64,000 bases of DNA from Mucilaginibacter jinjuensis (GTDB lineage Bacteria > Bacteroidota > Bacteroidia > Sphingobacteriales > Sphingobacteriaceae): assembly GCF_028596025.1 (NCBI RefSeq), contig NZ_CP117167.1:744001-808000 (forward strand), read 5' to 3'. Below, piece after piece: positions 26,360 through 35,973 of this stretch. How positions within the stretch are numbered: position 1 is the first letter of the stretch; each line of letters begins with the position of its first letter. The notes below the pieces were generated by a model, which saw nothing but the letters and a program-made list of their open reading frames with translations, made no database searches and was not told the DNA's origin. The position numbers were made by a program, and so were the translations under genes.

Positions 26360-27208
26360 CTAATACCTATTCTCTTTCCCAACCGGTAAATCCCTGCGCG
26401 ACCATTCGCTCCATGAACCTACGTACAGTTTTGCTCCCGGCAAGCCGGCATGTTCTAAAGCGAGCAGGGTATGGCAGGCGGTAACACCAGATCCGCAATG
26501 TACAATGGTATCCTGTGGTTTTACATTACCCAATGCATCTGTGTAAGCCGCACGTAATTCTTCTGCCGGTTTGTATTTACCTGAGGCATCGAGGTTAAAC
26601 AACATATATGGTGCATTAATGGCACCTGGGATATGGCCTGCAATTAAATCGAGCGGTTCGGTTTGGCCAAGGTAGCGGGCATTTTCGCGAACGTCAATCA
26701 CCAGGCGGCTGTCGTCATGGGCTGCTTTGCCTACTTCATCAATATTTACCGTACCATTAAACCCAGCCGGAACAGGATAAGGAGTGCTGGCCGGTGTCGG
26801 AACTGTTTCTTCTGTACTTAAAGCTACACCATGATCAATGGCTGCCTGTACACCGCCGTTTAATACCTGTACCTGCGGGTGGCCAATAGCCTTGAGCATC
26901 CACCACAAACGGGCAGCGCTGTTGGCACCGGCTTTGTCGTCATAAACAACAACACGGGTTTCGGGCGTAATGCCTAAACGGGTAAGTAGTTCGGCAAAAG
27001 CCTCGGGGGTAGGTAGTGGATGGCGGCCGCCTTCAGCAGCATTTTCCGTATGCGCTGCCAGATCTGGATCGAGGTTTACAAATAAAGCACCATCCAGGTG
27101 CCCGGCCAAATAACGATCATGAGCTCCGGCAAAGCCGCGGGAATCGAGTATAACCAAATTAGTTTTATCTGCTAAAAGCAGGTCGTTGATTTCTATAAGT
27201 GGAGACAT
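26360..27208 (-). CDS. Two-domain sulfurtransferase (rhodanese / 3-mercaptopyruvate type)
   Basis: 282 aa from ATG 27208 (a TTG two codons upstream is less likely). Two rhodanese domains: the inactive N-terminal one (VILDSRGFAGAHDRYLAGHL, GARLWWML-like SAARLWWMLKAIG) and the catalytic C-terminal one with active-site loop CGSGVTA (Cys in IVHCGSGVTACHTLL). The CGSGVTA loop is the form seen in 3-mercaptopyruvate sulfurtransferases and related bacterial enzymes. Transfers sulfur to thiophilic acceptors such as cyanide or thioredoxin. Single gene between repeat-rich gaps. Confidence 0.93.
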   Translation of the reverse strand: MSPLIEINDLLLADKTNLVILDSRGFAGAHDRYLAGHLDGALFVNLDPDLAAHTENAAEGGRHPLPTPEAFAELLTRLGITPETRVVVYDDKAGANSAARLWWMLKAIGHPQVQVLNGGVQAAIDHGVALSTEETVPTPASTPYPVPAGFNGTVNIDEVGKAAHDDSRLVIDVRENARYLGQTEPLDLIAGHIPGAINAPYMLFNLDASGKYKPAEELRAAYTDALGNVKPQDTIVHCGSGVTACHTLLALEHAGLPGAKLYVGSWSEWSRRDLPVGKENRY

Positions 27209-27726
27209 GAACAAATATAATGTGAATTGGTGAATGGTGAGTTGTGAATTAGTGAGTAGTTGATGGAGGAGAAAGGACAGAAGGGAAAAAACAAAATGAT
27301 TGCCTACCTACCTAAACCCGGTTGCAGCGGATACCGGCATTGTGACTAAGGCCTGCAGGCGTATAAGCGGAAAACGGGGCTGCCGTTAATAGCAGCACTG
27401 TACCTGCTTTACTTAATTAATGAGTGAATGATAGGGGGAGTGAATGATAGAATATGCCTTTCGCTTTTAGAAACCCCTCCTCCAAAGGAGTCCTTTGGAC
27501 CTGCTATCGCGCTTTCTCTGCGCACCCCTCCCGTGTGGAGGGTGTTAATAGTCAATAGTCAATAATCTTTGCTCTTTCTCCTCTGTTCTTTGTCTTTTCT
27601 GTCCTTCCTCCTTTGTCCCATAATCCTTTCTCCTTCTTCTTTCTATATAAATGTTACTTAAACCTTTTGTTGCAGATTCTATCTATCAAGTAAATAATTT
27701 AAGAAAGCAATTAATTTAAACAGGAT
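27209..27726. other. 518-base intergenic mosaic of word repeats, no gene seen
   Basis: The gap is a patchwork of short repeated words found elsewhere in the window: GTGAATTGGTGAATGGTGAG (as in the rpsN-rpsH gap), GAGTGAATGATAGGGGGAG and GTGAATGATAGAA (as in the rpsG-fusA gap), AATAGTCAATAGTCAATAAT (as in the prs-rplY gap), and pyrimidine-rich CTTTCTCCTCTGTTC stretches. CCTCCAAAGGAGTCCTTTGG near 27478-27500 resembles CCTTTAGTCCATAGGACTCC near 36463-36483. No coding frame with normal composition was found. Confidence 0.6.
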
Positions 27727-28536
27727 ATGAAAAAGCTAATAAGATCAATTTCGCTGGTTGCGCTGTTTGCAGCTGCTACAACCGCTGGTGCTATGGCGCA
27801 AACTGTTGCCAAAGCTGATAGTAATAAAGTTTATGGTCGCTATCATCATCGTGGTGGTGAGGAGTTTGGTGCATTGAAGGCTACCTTAACTCCAGACCAG
27901 AAAGCTATGCTGAAAAAAAACCGTGAAAAGCAAAAAGCAGCACATGAAGCATTTAAAGCTACACTGACTGCCGATCAGAAAGCGATTATGCAGGATAAGA
28001 GCTTGCATGGCAAGGATAAAATGGAGAAATTCAAGAGTTCTTTAACCGCAGATCAGCAAAAATTGATGGCTGCCAATAAAGAAACCCGCGAGGCTAATCG
28101 TAAGGCATTTGCGGCAACTTTAACTGATGCACAGAAAGCACAATTGAAAGCTGCATTCAGAAACCATCGCGGTGGTAAAGAGTTTGCAGCCTTGAAATCT
28201 ACGTTGACACCTGACCAGAAAGCTATGCTGAAACAAAACCGTGAAAAGCAAAAGGCAGCACACGAAGCTTTCAGCGCAACATTAACTGCCGATCAAAAAG
28301 CTATTTTGAAAGATAAAGCATTGCATGGTAAGGATAAAATGGAAAAACTGAAAGGTTCTTTAACCGCCGATCAGCAAAAAATGATGGCTGCTAACCAGGA
28401 AACCCGCAAGGCCGACCGCAAAGCTTTTTTATCTACCTTAAGTGATGAACAAAAAGCCCAGCTTAAAGAAGCGTTTAAAAATCGTCGCCACGATCAGGGT
28501 GCGGTAACCCACCGTGGTGATGTACAAAAATCGTAA
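27727..28536 (+). CDS. Secreted LTxxQ-repeat protein with an internal tandem duplication
   Basis: 269 aa, signal peptide ending GAMAQ. The mature protein is a tandem duplication of a 106-residue unit. The second unit starts exactly 318 bases after the first (27863 and 28181), with DNA as well as protein similarity. Each unit has three LTxxQ-type motifs (LTPDQKAML, LTADQKAI, LTADQQK) plus a fourth (LTDAQKAQ / LSDEQKAQ) at its end. LTxxQ is the motif of Spy/CpxP periplasmic chaperones and stress proteins. Very rich in Lys, Ala and Gln; predicted helical. A role as a periplasmic chaperone is plausible but not shown. Confidence 0.82.
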   Translation: MKKLIRSISLVALFAAATTAGAMAQTVAKADSNKVYGRYHHRGGEEFGALKATLTPDQKAMLKKNREKQKAAHEAFKATLTADQKAIMQDKSLHGKDKMEKFKSSLTADQQKLMAANKETREANRKAFAATLTDAQKAQLKAAFRNHRGGKEFAALKSTLTPDQKAMLKQNREKQKAAHEAFSATLTADQKAILKDKALHGKDKMEKLKGSLTADQQKMMAANQETRKADRKAFLSTLSDEQKAQLKEAFKNRRHDQGAVTHRGDVQKS

Positions 28537-28563
28537 GTGTTAATTTGATGTTTTGATAAAAGG

Positions 28564-28597
28564 AAGCCGCATAGTTATAAACTGTGTGGCTTTTTTT
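28564..28597 (+). terminator. Rho-independent terminator
   Basis: A 13-bp stem AAGCCGCATAGTT / AACTGTGTGGCTT with two G-T pairs, loop ATA, then seven T. Confidence 0.85.
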
Positions 28598-28604
28598 GGT
28601 TTGT

Positions 28605-28760
28605 CGAACTTAATATCGAATAATGAATATTGAATTTCGAACATCGAATTTTTACTTCATTATTCGAAATCCGGTGTTCTGTGTTCAATATTAGTTTGTG
28701 CCTTAATAGACAGAAAAGAACCATGAACTATGGGCTATCGGCTATGAACTACTCGTTAAC
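28605..28760. repeat. Word repeats, TTCGAAATCCG and CTATGGGCTATCGG vocabularies
   Basis: AATATCGAATAATGAATATT, GAATTTCGAACATCGAAT and CATTATTCGAAATCCGG form an AT-rich imperfect palindrome using the vocabulary of the tRNA-Gln/prs gap. Next to it, GAACTATGGGCTATCGGC and GCTATGAACTACTCG use the prs/rplY-gap vocabulary. The element lies between the LTxxQ gene terminator and the rpsL promoter. Confidence 0.65.
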
Positions 28761-28850
28761 AACCTTAACAATTTATCGTCAATAACTTAACAATAAAACC
28801 CTACCTCTGCACTGCGTCAATTACTTATCTGAAAAAACTTTCAAGAACCT

Positions 28851-28882
28851 CTTGAAAATCAGAAAATAAGTGCGTACTTTTG
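28851..28882 (+). promoter_or_regulatory. Promoter of rpsL-rpsG-fusA-rpsJ
   Basis: CTTG at 28851 (TTTG-like), 20 bases, then TACTTTTG at 28875-28882 (TANNTTTG). Directly after the -7 box, CAGTCCTTAAAATAAGGA can fold as TCCTT/AAGGA at the transcript start. Confidence 0.75.
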
Positions 28883-28927
28883 CAGTCCTTAAAATAAGGA
28901 TAAAACTGTAAATATTAAAAGGAAGAA

Positions 28928-29341
28928 ATGCCTACTATTCAGCAATTAGTTAGAAAAGGTAGAGTAGCTATGGTTGACAAGAGTAAGTCACCAGCGTTGG
29001 ACAGCTGTCCACAGCGAAGAGGCGTGTGTACCCGTGTATACACCACTACCCCTAAGAAACCAAACTCAGCAATGCGTAAAGTTGCGCGTGTACGTTTAAC
29101 CAATGGTAAAGAGGTGAATGCCTATATCCCAGGTGAAGGTCACAACTTACAGGAGCACTCAATCGTGTTAATCCGCGGTGGCAGGGTTAAAGATTTACCA
29201 GGTGTACGTTACCACATCATCCGTGGTGCATTAGATACATCAGGTGTAAACGGCCGTAACCAACGTCGTTCTAAATATGGTACTAAACGCCCTAAACCAG
29301 GTCAGGCAGCTGCTGCACCGGCAAAAGGTAAAAAGAAATAA
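28928..29341 (+). CDS. rpsL: 30S ribosomal protein S12
   Basis: 137 aa. Decoding-centre protein. Conserved [19 protein letters not shown] with the Lys/Pro residues whose mutation gives streptomycin resistance, and [19 protein letters not shown] short Ala/Lys-rich C-terminal tail ([13 protein letters not shown]). First gene of the operon. Confidence 0.98.
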   Translation: MPTIQQLVRKGRVAMVDKSKSPALDSCPQRRGVCTRVYTTTPKKPNSAMRKVARVRLTNGKEVNAYIPGEGHNLQEHSIVLIRGGRVKDLPGVRYHIIRGALDTSGVNGRNQRRSKYGTKRPKPGQAAAAPAKGKKK

Positions 29342-29343
29342 TT

Positions 29344-29351
29344 AAAGGAGG
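29344..29351 (+). promoter_or_regulatory. Strong Shine-Dalgarno sequence before rpsG
   Basis: AAAGGAGG ends nine bases before the rpsG ATG. Most genes in this window, as usual in Bacteroidota, lack such a site; rplF (AGGAGGA at 48840) is the other clear case. Confidence 0.7.
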
Positions 29352-29360
29352 ATAGTAACA

Positions 29361-29828
29361 ATGAGAAAGTCAAAACCAAAAAAGAGAATCCTTCTTCCTG
29401 ATCCAAAATTTAATGATGTTTTGGTAACCAGGTTCGTAAATAACATGATGTATGATGGTAAAAAATCTACCGCATACAGCATTTTCTATAACGCTGTTGA
29501 GATAGTTGAGAAAAAAACTAACGAAAACGGTTTAGAAACTTGGAAAAAAGCGTTAAACAATGTTATGCCAGCTGTTGAGGTTAAATCTCGCCGTGTTGGT
29601 GGTGCTAACTTCCAGGTTCCTACAGAAGTTCGTCCAGAGCGTAAAATCGCTTTAGGTATGAAATGGCTGATCAGCTACTCACGTCGTCGTGGTGAAAAAA
29701 CCATGATGGAGAAATTAGCAGGTGAGATCATCTCTGCTGCTAAAGGTGAAGGTGCTGCTGTGAAGAAAAAAGAAGATACGCACAAAATGGCTGAAGCCAA
29801 CAAAGCGTTCTCTCACTTTAGATTCTAA
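29361..29828 (+). CDS. rpsG: 30S ribosomal protein S7
   Basis: 155 aa. Nucleates 30S head assembly on 16S rRNA. Conserved [34 protein letters not shown] and [16 protein letters not shown]. Preceded by an unusually strong Shine-Dalgarno sequence; followed by a word-type palindrome before fusA. Confidence 0.98.
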   Translation: MRKSKPKKRILLPDPKFNDVLVTRFVNNMMYDGKKSTAYSIFYNAVEIVEKKTNENGLETWKKALNNVMPAVEVKSRRVGGANFQVPTEVRPERKIALGMKWLISYSRRRGEKTMMEKLAGEIISAAKGEGAAVKKKEDTHKMAEANKAFSHFRF

Positions 29829-29838
29829 TTAGTGAATT

Positions 29839-29900
29839 AATGAATGATAGAAGGATTGAATAGAGTGTAACTCACTCATTCACTCATTCTATCATTCATT
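29839..29900. repeat. Word palindrome in the rpsG-fusA gap (GAATGATAGAA vocabulary)
   Basis: A perfect 14-bp stem AATGAATGATAGAA (29839-29852) / TTCTATCATTCATT (29887-29900), extended by further GAGTGAAT-like words. It sits inside the operon with no T run, so it is not a normal terminator. The same words occur near 27424-27457. Confidence 0.78.
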
Positions 29901-29915
29901 CATTATAAAAAATAC

Positions 29916-32027
29916 ATGTCAAGAGATCTAAGATACACAAGAAACATCGGTATTGCCGCGCACATTGATGCTGGTAAAACCACTACCACTGAGCGTATAC
30001 TTTATTATGCTGGTGTAAGCCACAAAATTGGTGAAGTACACGAAGGTGCGGCTACTATGGACTGGATGGCGCAGGAGCAAGAGCGTGGTATTACCATTAC
30101 CTCAGCTGCTACTACCGTTAACTGGAAATACAGAGGCCAAACTTACCACATCAACATTATTGATACCCCGGGTCACGTGGATTTTACCGTTGAGGTAAAC
30201 CGTTCATTACGTGTACTTGATGGTTTAGTTTTCTTATTTTCTGCTGTTGATGGTGTTGAGCCTCAATCAGAAACTAACTGGAGACTTGCCAACAACTATA
30301 ATGTTGCCCGTATCGGTTTCGTAAATAAAATGGACCGCTCTGGTGCCGACTTCTTAAAGGTTGTTAAACAAGTAAAATCAATGTTAGGCAGCAACGCTGT
30401 TCCATTGCAATTACCAATCGGCGCTGAAGATAGCTTCAAAGGTGTGGTTGATTTAATTAACTGGAGAGGTATCGTTTGGAATGAGCATGATAAAGGTATG
30501 ACCTTTACTGAAGTGCCTATCCCAGAGGATATGATCGAAGAAGCAACTGAGTGGAGAGAGAAATTGCTTGAATCTGTAGCTGAGTATGATGAGTCGTTAA
30601 TGGAGAAATTCTTCGATGCACCGGATACCATTACTGAGCGCGAAGTATTAGACGCTTTACGTCAGGCTGTTTTAGATGCTAAAATTGTTCCTATGGTTTG
30701 TGGTTCATCTTTCAAAAACAAAGGTGTACAAACCATGCTTGATTACGTGATGGAATTATTGCCTTCACCTATGGATGTTGAAGGTATCATTGGTACCAAC
30801 CCAGACACCGGCGAAGAAATTTTACGTAAACCTGATGTTAAAGAACCATTTGCAGCATTAGCGTTTAAAATTGCAACCGATCCATTCGTTGGTCGTTTGT
30901 GCTTTATCCGCGTATACTCTGGTAACTTAGATGCAGGTTCGTATGTACACAACATGCGTTCTGACAGTAAAGAGCGTATCTCTCGTATCTTCCAAATGCA
31001 CGCTAACAAGCAAAACCCAATCCCTAACGTAGGTGCTGGTGATATTGCTGCGGTAGTAGGCTTTAAAGATATTAAGACAGGTGATACCCTTTGCGACGAG
31101 AAACACCCGATCATCCTTGAGTCTATGAACTTCCCTGAGCCGGTTATCGGTTTAGCTATCGAGCCTAAAACTCAGGCAGACGTAGATAAATTGGGTATGG
31201 CTTTAAGTAAACTGGCTGAAGAGGATCCAACCTTCCGTGTAAACTCTGACGAGGAAACCGGCCAAACTGTAATTTCAGGTATGGGCGAGCTTCACTTAGA
31301 TATCATCATGGACCGCTTAAAACGTGAGTTTAAAGTAGAGGTTAACCAGGGTGCTCCACAAGTAGCTTACAAAGAGTCTATCACAGGTACTATCCAACAC
31401 CGCGAAACATATAAGAAACAAACCGGTGGTCGTGGTAAATTTGCTGATATCCAGGTTATCATTTCACCAAATGACGAAGGTAAAGAAGGCTTACAGTTTG
31501 TGAACGAAATTAGCGGTGGTTCAATCCCTCGTGAGTTTATTCCATCTGTTGAAAAAGGCTTTGCAGCTTCTATGGCAAATGGTGTATTGGCAGGCTATCC
31601 GTTAACCAGCTTAAAAGTTAGGTTAATTGACGGTTCATTCCACGCAGTCGATTCAGATGCGTTATCTTTCGAGATCGCAGCTAAATCTGCATACCGCGAG
31701 GCATTGCCAAAATGTAAACCAGTATTGCTTGAGCCGATCATGAAAATCGAGATCCTTACCCCAGAAGAAAACATGGGTGATGTAATCGGTGACATGAACC
31801 GTCGTCGTGGCCAACTGTTAGGTATGGATTCACGCGCTGGTGCACAAGTTATTAAAGCTACTGTACCACTTTCAGAAATGTTTGGTTACGTAACTCAATT
31901 ACGTACTATCACTTCTGGCCGTGCAACTTCAACAATGGAGTTTGATCACTATGCTGAGGCACCGCGTAACGTACAAGAAGAAGTGGTTGCTAAATCAAAA
32001 GGCAGAGTTAAAGGCAGCGTAGCATAA
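29916..32027 (+). CDS. fusA: Elongation factor G
   Basis: 703 aa, standard length. Translocase GTPase. G1 [12 protein letters not shown], switch [11 protein letters not shown]4 NKMD, and the domain IV loop region. The N terminus [20 protein letters not shown] is typical. Located between rpsG and rpsJ as in the classical str/S10 order, with word palindromes in both flanking gaps. Confidence 0.98.
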   Translation: MSRDLRYTRNIGIAAHIDAGKTTTTERILYYAGVSHKIGEVHEGAATMDWMAQEQERGITITSAATTVNWKYRGQTYHINIIDTPGHVDFTVEVNRSLRVLDGLVFLFSAVDGVEPQSETNWRLANNYNVARIGFVNKMDRSGADFLKVVKQVKSMLGSNAVPLQLPIGAEDSFKGVVDLINWRGIVWNEHDKGMTFTEVPIPEDMIEEATEWREKLLESVAEYDESLMEKFFDAPDTITEREVLDALRQAVLDAKIVPMVCGSSFKNKGVQTMLDYVMELLPSPMDVEGIIGTNPDTGEEILRKPDVKEPFAALAFKIATDPFVGRLCFIRVYSGNLDAGSYVHNMRSDSKERISRIFQMHANKQNPIPNVGAGDIAAVVGFKDIKTGDTLCDEKHPIILESMNFPEPVIGLAIEPKTQADVDKLGMALSKLAEEDPTFRVNSDEETGQTVISGMGELHLDIIMDRLKREFKVEVNQGAPQVAYKESITGTIQHRETYKKQTGGRGKFADIQVIISPNDEGKEGLQFVNEISGGSIPREFIPSVEKGFAASMANGVLAGYPLTSLKVRLIDGSFHAVDSDALSFEIAAKSAYREALPKCKPVLLEPIMKIEILTPEENMGDVIGDMNRRRGQLLGMDSRAGAQVIKATVPLSEMFGYVTQLRTITSGRATSTMEFDHYAEAPRNVQEEVVAKSKGRVKGSVA

Positions 32028-32044
32028 CGTTACAATAGATATTA

Positions 32045-32088
32045 GTTACTGAGTTATTAGGTTATTAAGTTAATCGAAACTCAGTAAC
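32045..32088. repeat. Word palindrome in the fusA-rpsJ gap (GTTACTGAGTTATTAAG vocabulary)
   Basis: A perfect 11-bp stem GTTACTGAGTT (32045-32055) / AACTCAGTAAC (32078-32088). Additional GTTATTAAG/CTTAATAAC words can pair alternatively. No T run follows. Confidence 0.75.
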
Positions 32089-32160
32089 TTAATAACACAA
32101 TAACAATTAACAACAACCGGTAATAAATAGCTCTTACCGGCGGTTATAAAAACAAACAAA

Positions 32161-32466
32161 ATGAGCCAAAGAATCAGAATTAAACTAAAATCTTACGATT
32201 ACAACCTGGTTGATAAATCAGCTGAGAAAATCGTTAAGACAGTAAAGCCAACCGGCGCTGTAGTAAGCGGTCCGCTTCCTTTACCTACTGAAAAGAAAAT
32301 CTTTACAGTATTACGTTCTCCGCACGTAAACAAAAAAGCTCGTGAGCAATTTCAACTTTGCTCATACAAGCGTTTATTAGACATCTACAGTTCTAACTCT
32401 AAAACTGTTGATGCTTTAATGAAACTTGAGCTTCCAAGTGGTGTTGAAGTAGAGATCAAAGTGTGA
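32161..32466 (+). CDS. rpsJ: 30S ribosomal protein S10
   Basis: 101 aa. [25 protein letters not shown] and [28 protein letters not shown] are standard. In most Bacteroidota I would expect rplC next. Here a terminator and about 9.2 kb of other genes follow instead. Confidence 0.98.
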   Translation: MSQRIRIKLKSYDYNLVDKSAEKIVKTVKPTGAVVSGPLPLPTEKKIFTVLRSPHVNKKAREQFQLCSYKRLLDIYSSNSKTVDALMKLELPSGVEVEIKV

Positions 32467-32490
32467 TAGTACCGGAAGATCCGATATTTG

Positions 32491-32523
32491 AAAAGGCTGC
32501 CTTGTAAAAGGTGGCCTTTTTTT
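32491..32523 (+). terminator. Rho-independent terminator after rpsJ
   Basis: The stem AAAAGGCTGCC / GGTGGCCTTTT (two wobble pairs) is followed by more T. It ends the str-operon transcript 25 bases after rpsJ. Confidence 0.85.
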
Positions 32524-32621
32524 GTGCTTTAAGCAGATAGTATATTATTTGAATGATGTGTAAATATTATTGTCTAATGTCACTTTGTTACTTTTGCATA
32601 TTTTTAGTTAAGTTTGTTTAA

Positions 32622-32840
32622 ATGGAAGCATATATAGCATATCCCACAAAAGAGCAGGAAAAGGCAGTAGAAGCATTCTTCTTAGCTTTAAATGTTATGT
32701 TTGAAAAACGAACTGATGATTCCCAATTGCCAGATCATGTGATTGCTGGTATAAACAGAGGTTTGGAAGATATGGCAGCAGGTAGAACTATTACATTGGA
32801 AGAGTTTAAGAAAAAGCTCTTTGTGTCTAATGAAATTTGA
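32622..32840 (+). CDS. Antitoxin-like protein of a ParE/RelE pair
   Basis: 72 aa, acidic and helical: EQEKAVEAFFLALNVMFEK, then HVIAGINRGLEDMAAGRTITLEEFKKKL, a C-terminal pattern common to small antitoxins of Bacteroidota. Its last 11 bases overlap the toxin start, giving translational coupling. No DNA-binding domain can be named with confidence. Confidence 0.78.
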   Translation: MEAYIAYPTKEQEKAVEAFFLALNVMFEKRTDDSQLPDHVIAGINRGLEDMAAGRTITLEEFKKKLFVSNEI

Positions 32841-33114
32841 GATAGTTTTTTCTGATGCAGCGCACGAGACCTTTACTGCTATTCAATCGCAAATCTTAGA
32901 TAAGTGGGGCAAAAAGTCGGTTATTAAGTTTGAAAAACGCGTTCTTAAGATATTAGAAATAATATCAGTATCACCATTTATCTATGAAGCCGCAAACATT
33001 AATGTAAATGTAAGAAAAGCTTCTGTTCATAAAAATTGCTCCTGCTTTTATAAAATTGGTGAAACCTCTATTACTGTATTGTTTTTCTGGGATAACAGAC
33101 AGGAGCCGATGTAG
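32830..33114 (+). CDS. Type II toxin, RelE/ParE family
   Basis: 94 aa from ATG 32830. MKFEIVFSDAAHETFTAI, a central helical pair with KFEKRVLKILEIISVSPFIYE, and the family-typical end RKASVHKNCSCFYKIGETSITVLFFWDNRQEP. ParE members poison gyrase and RelE members cleave mRNA; the residues here do not decide between them. It overlaps the antitoxin gene by 11 bases. Confidence 0.85.
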   Translation: MKFEIVFSDAAHETFTAIQSQILDKWGKKSVIKFEKRVLKILEIISVSPFIYEAANINVNVRKASVHKNCSCFYKIGETSITVLFFWDNRQEPM

Positions 33115-33290
33115 TAGTTCTTTTATATTACTCCCGCCGTTCATCCCCGAACGCTCACTGTATCGAAACCGAACAACTTTTAATTCTTAACCATTTTTAA
33201 CATATTGATATTCAGTATTTAAAGAATAAGGCATTATCTTGGCTCTTGATCTGCAGTTAATTAGCCAATTTCAAATTAACCTTATTCAAT

Positions 33291-35663
33291 ATGCTGAAAA
33301 ACTATTTTAAAATTGCCTGGCGTAATCTTATTAAAAACAAGGTTTACTCATCTATCAATATTCTGGGTTTGGCTTTAGGTATGGCTGTAGCTATGCTTAT
33401 CGGTTTGTGGATCTGGGACGAGCTGTCGTTCGATCATTATCATCAAAACCATGCAAAAATTGGCCAGGTAATGGTTACCCAAACTTTCGACGGGCATACC
33501 AGTACTCAAACTGCCATGGCATTGCCCGTTGCACCTGAATTGAAAAACAAGTATGCAGCCGACTTTAAATATATAAGCCACGCCTCATGGAATAATACTT
33601 TCATATTGGGTGCAGGCGAAAACAAGGTTTCGCAGAAAGGGATGTGGGTTGAAGCCGACTTCCCTAAAATGTTAACGCTTAAAATGATACAGGGTGATAT
33701 TAGCGCGCTGAAAGATCCATCATCGATGTTACTTGCGCAATCTGCCGCCAAAGCTTTATTTGGTGATAAAGCGCCTTTGGGTAAAACCGTACGCATCAAT
33801 AATAAAATGGATTTAAAAGTAGGTGGGGTATATGAAGACCTGCCCAATAATTCCACTTTTAATGATATGCAGGTACTGCTTGCATGGGATAAGCTGGTAG
33901 CTACTGATCCGTATACCAAATCGGCACAAACTAACTGGGGCGACCACAGTACCCAATTGTTTGTACAGCTAAGTGATAATGCCGATTTTGATAAGGTAAG
34001 CAAAAAAATAAGAAGCCTTTCGCACGATCACTTTAAAGAAGCTAATGAACGGTTGTTGGTTCATCCAATGGATAAATGGCACCTGTACAGCAACTTTAAA
34101 GATGGCAACATTGATGGCGGCCGTATACAATACGTGTGGTTGTTTGGTATTATAGGCGTCTTCGTATTGCTTTTAGCTTGTATTAATTTTATGAACCTCA
34201 GCACAGCCCGGTCAGAGAAGCGCGCCAAAGAAGTAGGGATCCGCAAAGCTATCGGTTCGGTTCGTCAGCAATTAATTGCGCAGTTCTTGAGCGAATCTAT
34301 CGTGATGGCTTTAATTGCATTTGTTTTCGCCATGATTATCGTGATTTTATTTCTGCCTGTATTTAACAACCTGGCCAATAAACAAATGAACTTTCCGTGG
34401 ACAAGCGGACCGTTCTGGTTACTTAGCCTGGCGTTTTCTTTACTTACGGGTATAGTTTCGGGCAGCTATCCGGCCTTTTACCTGTCGGGCTTTAATACAG
34501 TTAAGGTATTAAAAGGGACATTTAAAACCGGCAGATTTGCCGCCTTGCCGCGCAAGGTGTTAGTAGTAATTCAATTTACGGTATCAGTAACGCTTATCAT
34601 CGGTACTATTATCGTTTTTAAACAAATACAATTTGCCAAGAACAGACCTATTGGTTATACACGCGAAGGTTTAGTTACTGTTGATATTAATACACCCGAT
34701 TTACAGGGCCATTACGATGCCTTAAGGGGCGACCTGCTTAAAACGGGTGCAATAGAAAATATGTCAGAGTCATCGAGCCCGTCAACTGATATTTGGAGTA
34801 ATCAGATTGGGTTTGATTGGAAAGGTAAAAATCCATCTACCAATCCTGTATTTGGTATTGTTGCCGTGACGCATGATTTTGGTAAAACTATCGGCTGGAA
34901 AATTAAAGATGGTCGCGATTTTTCCAGAAGCTTTGCTACCGATACCAGCAGTTTATTATTGAATGAAGCCGCCGTGAAATTAATTGGTATTAAAAACCCG
35001 GTAGGCGAAACCATTAAATGGAACGGCAAAGCTTACATTGTAAGAGGTATAATTACCAACATGGTAATGAACTCGCCATACATGGAAGCGATGCCAACCG
35101 TATTTACGCTGAATTACGGCTGGACAAACATCATCACCATGAAAATTAAGCCAACCATGGCGGTAGCTACAGCCTTAACAAGGCTCGAACCTGTGTTTAA
35201 GAAATACAACCCGGCAAGCCCGTTCAGCTATAAATTTATTGATGATGAGTATGCCCACAAATTCGCCGACGAAGAGCGCATAGGTAACCTGGCCACCTTC
35301 TTTGCTATACTGGCCATCTTTATATCTTCGCTCGGTTTATTTGGCCTGGCCTCGTTTGTGGCCGAGCAACGTACTAAAGAAATTGGCGTGCGCAAAGTAC
35401 TTGGTGCATCGGTATACAACCTTTGGAGTATGCTTTCAAAAGATTTTCTTGGCCTGGTAATTATATCATGCGCCATTGCCATCCCAATTGCCTGGTATTA
35501 TTTAAACAACTGGCTAAAGGTATATGAGTACCATACGGCTATATCGTGGTGGGTATTTATTGCTGCAAGCGTTGGTGCAATGGTAATAACCATTATTACA
35601 GTAAGCTTCCAATCTATTAAAGCAGCAGTGGCTAATCCGGTAAAGAGTTTAAGATCGGAGTAA
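33291..35663 (+). CDS. ABC transporter permease, FtsX/MacB type
   Basis: 790 aa. N-terminal MLKNYFKIAWRNLIKNKVYSSINILGLA is the hallmark of the Bacteroidota MacB-like permeases with two FtsX cores and two periplasmic MacB-PCD domains. Eight membrane helices are expected: one after residue 20, three around 280-410, one near 430, and three at 670-780. Both FtsX cores show the RAKEVGIRKAIGSVRQQLI / RTKEIGVRKVLGASVYNLW repeat. The ATP-binding subunit is not adjacent. Probably moves lipoproteins, peptides or other envelope substrates. Confidence 0.93.
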   Translation: MLKNYFKIAWRNLIKNKVYSSINILGLALGMAVAMLIGLWIWDELSFDHYHQNHAKIGQVMVTQTFDGHTSTQTAMALPVAPELKNKYAADFKYISHASWNNTFILGAGENKVSQKGMWVEADFPKMLTLKMIQGDISALKDPSSMLLAQSAAKALFGDKAPLGKTVRINNKMDLKVGGVYEDLPNNSTFNDMQVLLAWDKLVATDPYTKSAQTNWGDHSTQLFVQLSDNADFDKVSKKIRSLSHDHFKEANERLLVHPMDKWHLYSNFKDGNIDGGRIQYVWLFGIIGVFVLLLACINFMNLSTARSEKRAKEVGIRKAIGSVRQQLIAQFLSESIVMALIAFVFAMIIVILFLPVFNNLANKQMNFPWTSGPFWLLSLAFSLLTGIVSGSYPAFYLSGFNTVKVLKGTFKTGRFAALPRKVLVVIQFTVSVTLIIGTIIVFKQIQFAKNRPIGYTREGLVTVDINTPDLQGHYDALRGDLLKTGAIENMSESSSPSTDIWSNQIGFDWKGKNPSTNPVFGIVAVTHDFGKTIGWKIKDGRDFSRSFATDTSSLLLNEAAVKLIGIKNPVGETIKWNGKAYIVRGIITNMVMNSPYMEAMPTVFTLNYGWTNIITMKIKPTMAVATALTRLEPVFKKYNPASPFSYKFIDDEYAHKFADEERIGNLATFFAILAIFISSLGLFGLASFVAEQRTKEIGVRKVLGASVYNLWSMLSKDFLGLVIISCAIAIPIAWYYLNNWLKVYEYHTAISWWVFIAASVGAMVITIITVSFQSIKAAVANPVKSLRSE

Positions 35664-35703
35664 AGCTAATTTGTCAATGAGGTAATTTGTCAATGAAATA
35701 TAT

Positions 35704-35781
35704 GGGTGTCACACTGAGGCACTCGAAGTGTAGTGCGCAGAGGCCAGCCCACCATGCTTCGGGTGCCTCAGCATGACACCC
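35704..35781. repeat. Inverted repeat, GGGTGTCACACTGAGGCAC type
   Basis: Arms 35704-35728 and 35757-35781 are reverse complements at 22 of 25 positions (for example GGGTGTCA/TGACACCC ends). The outer words match those of the 10326-10400 element (TGTCA[CT][AG]CTGAG). It separates the permease gene from the convergent small genes and may also stop transcription from either side. Confidence 0.82.
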
Positions 35782-35798
35782 TTTTGTATATTGTTGGG

Positions 35799-35951
35799 TT
35801 ACTCCTCCAGTAACGCAATCTGCGAAACATCAAACACTTCGCGGCGGTCGTCGCCGTCAATCAAGTCTACGATTACTTCGTTTTCAATAATATCGTTAAT
35901 GTATCCGTTGCCGTTTGGGGTCGATACCAGGTCGCCGATTCTAAATTCCAT
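35799..35951 (-). CDS. 50-residue beta-rich small protein
   Basis: A short gene starting ATG 35951: MEFRIGDLVSTPNGNGYIND, then alternating strands (NEVIVDLIDGDDRREVFDV) and SQIALLEE. It reads like a single SH3/KOW-like small barrel. Coding status is supported by its regular hydrophobic pattern, a clean ATG and stop, and its position 22 bases after the EVE-like gene on the same strand. Function unknown. Confidence 0.62.
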   Translation of the reverse strand: MEFRIGDLVSTPNGNGYINDIIENEVIVDLIDGDDRREVFDVSQIALLEE

Positions 35952-35973
35952 AATTGAAGATTTAATGTTGAAA

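Noticed and set aside
32622..33114. Toxin-antitoxin pair as cause of the S10 operon split
   Set aside because: The pair is adjacent to the break point, but there are no insertion scars or mobile genes linking it to the remaining 8.5 kb, so causality cannot be argued from the sequence.
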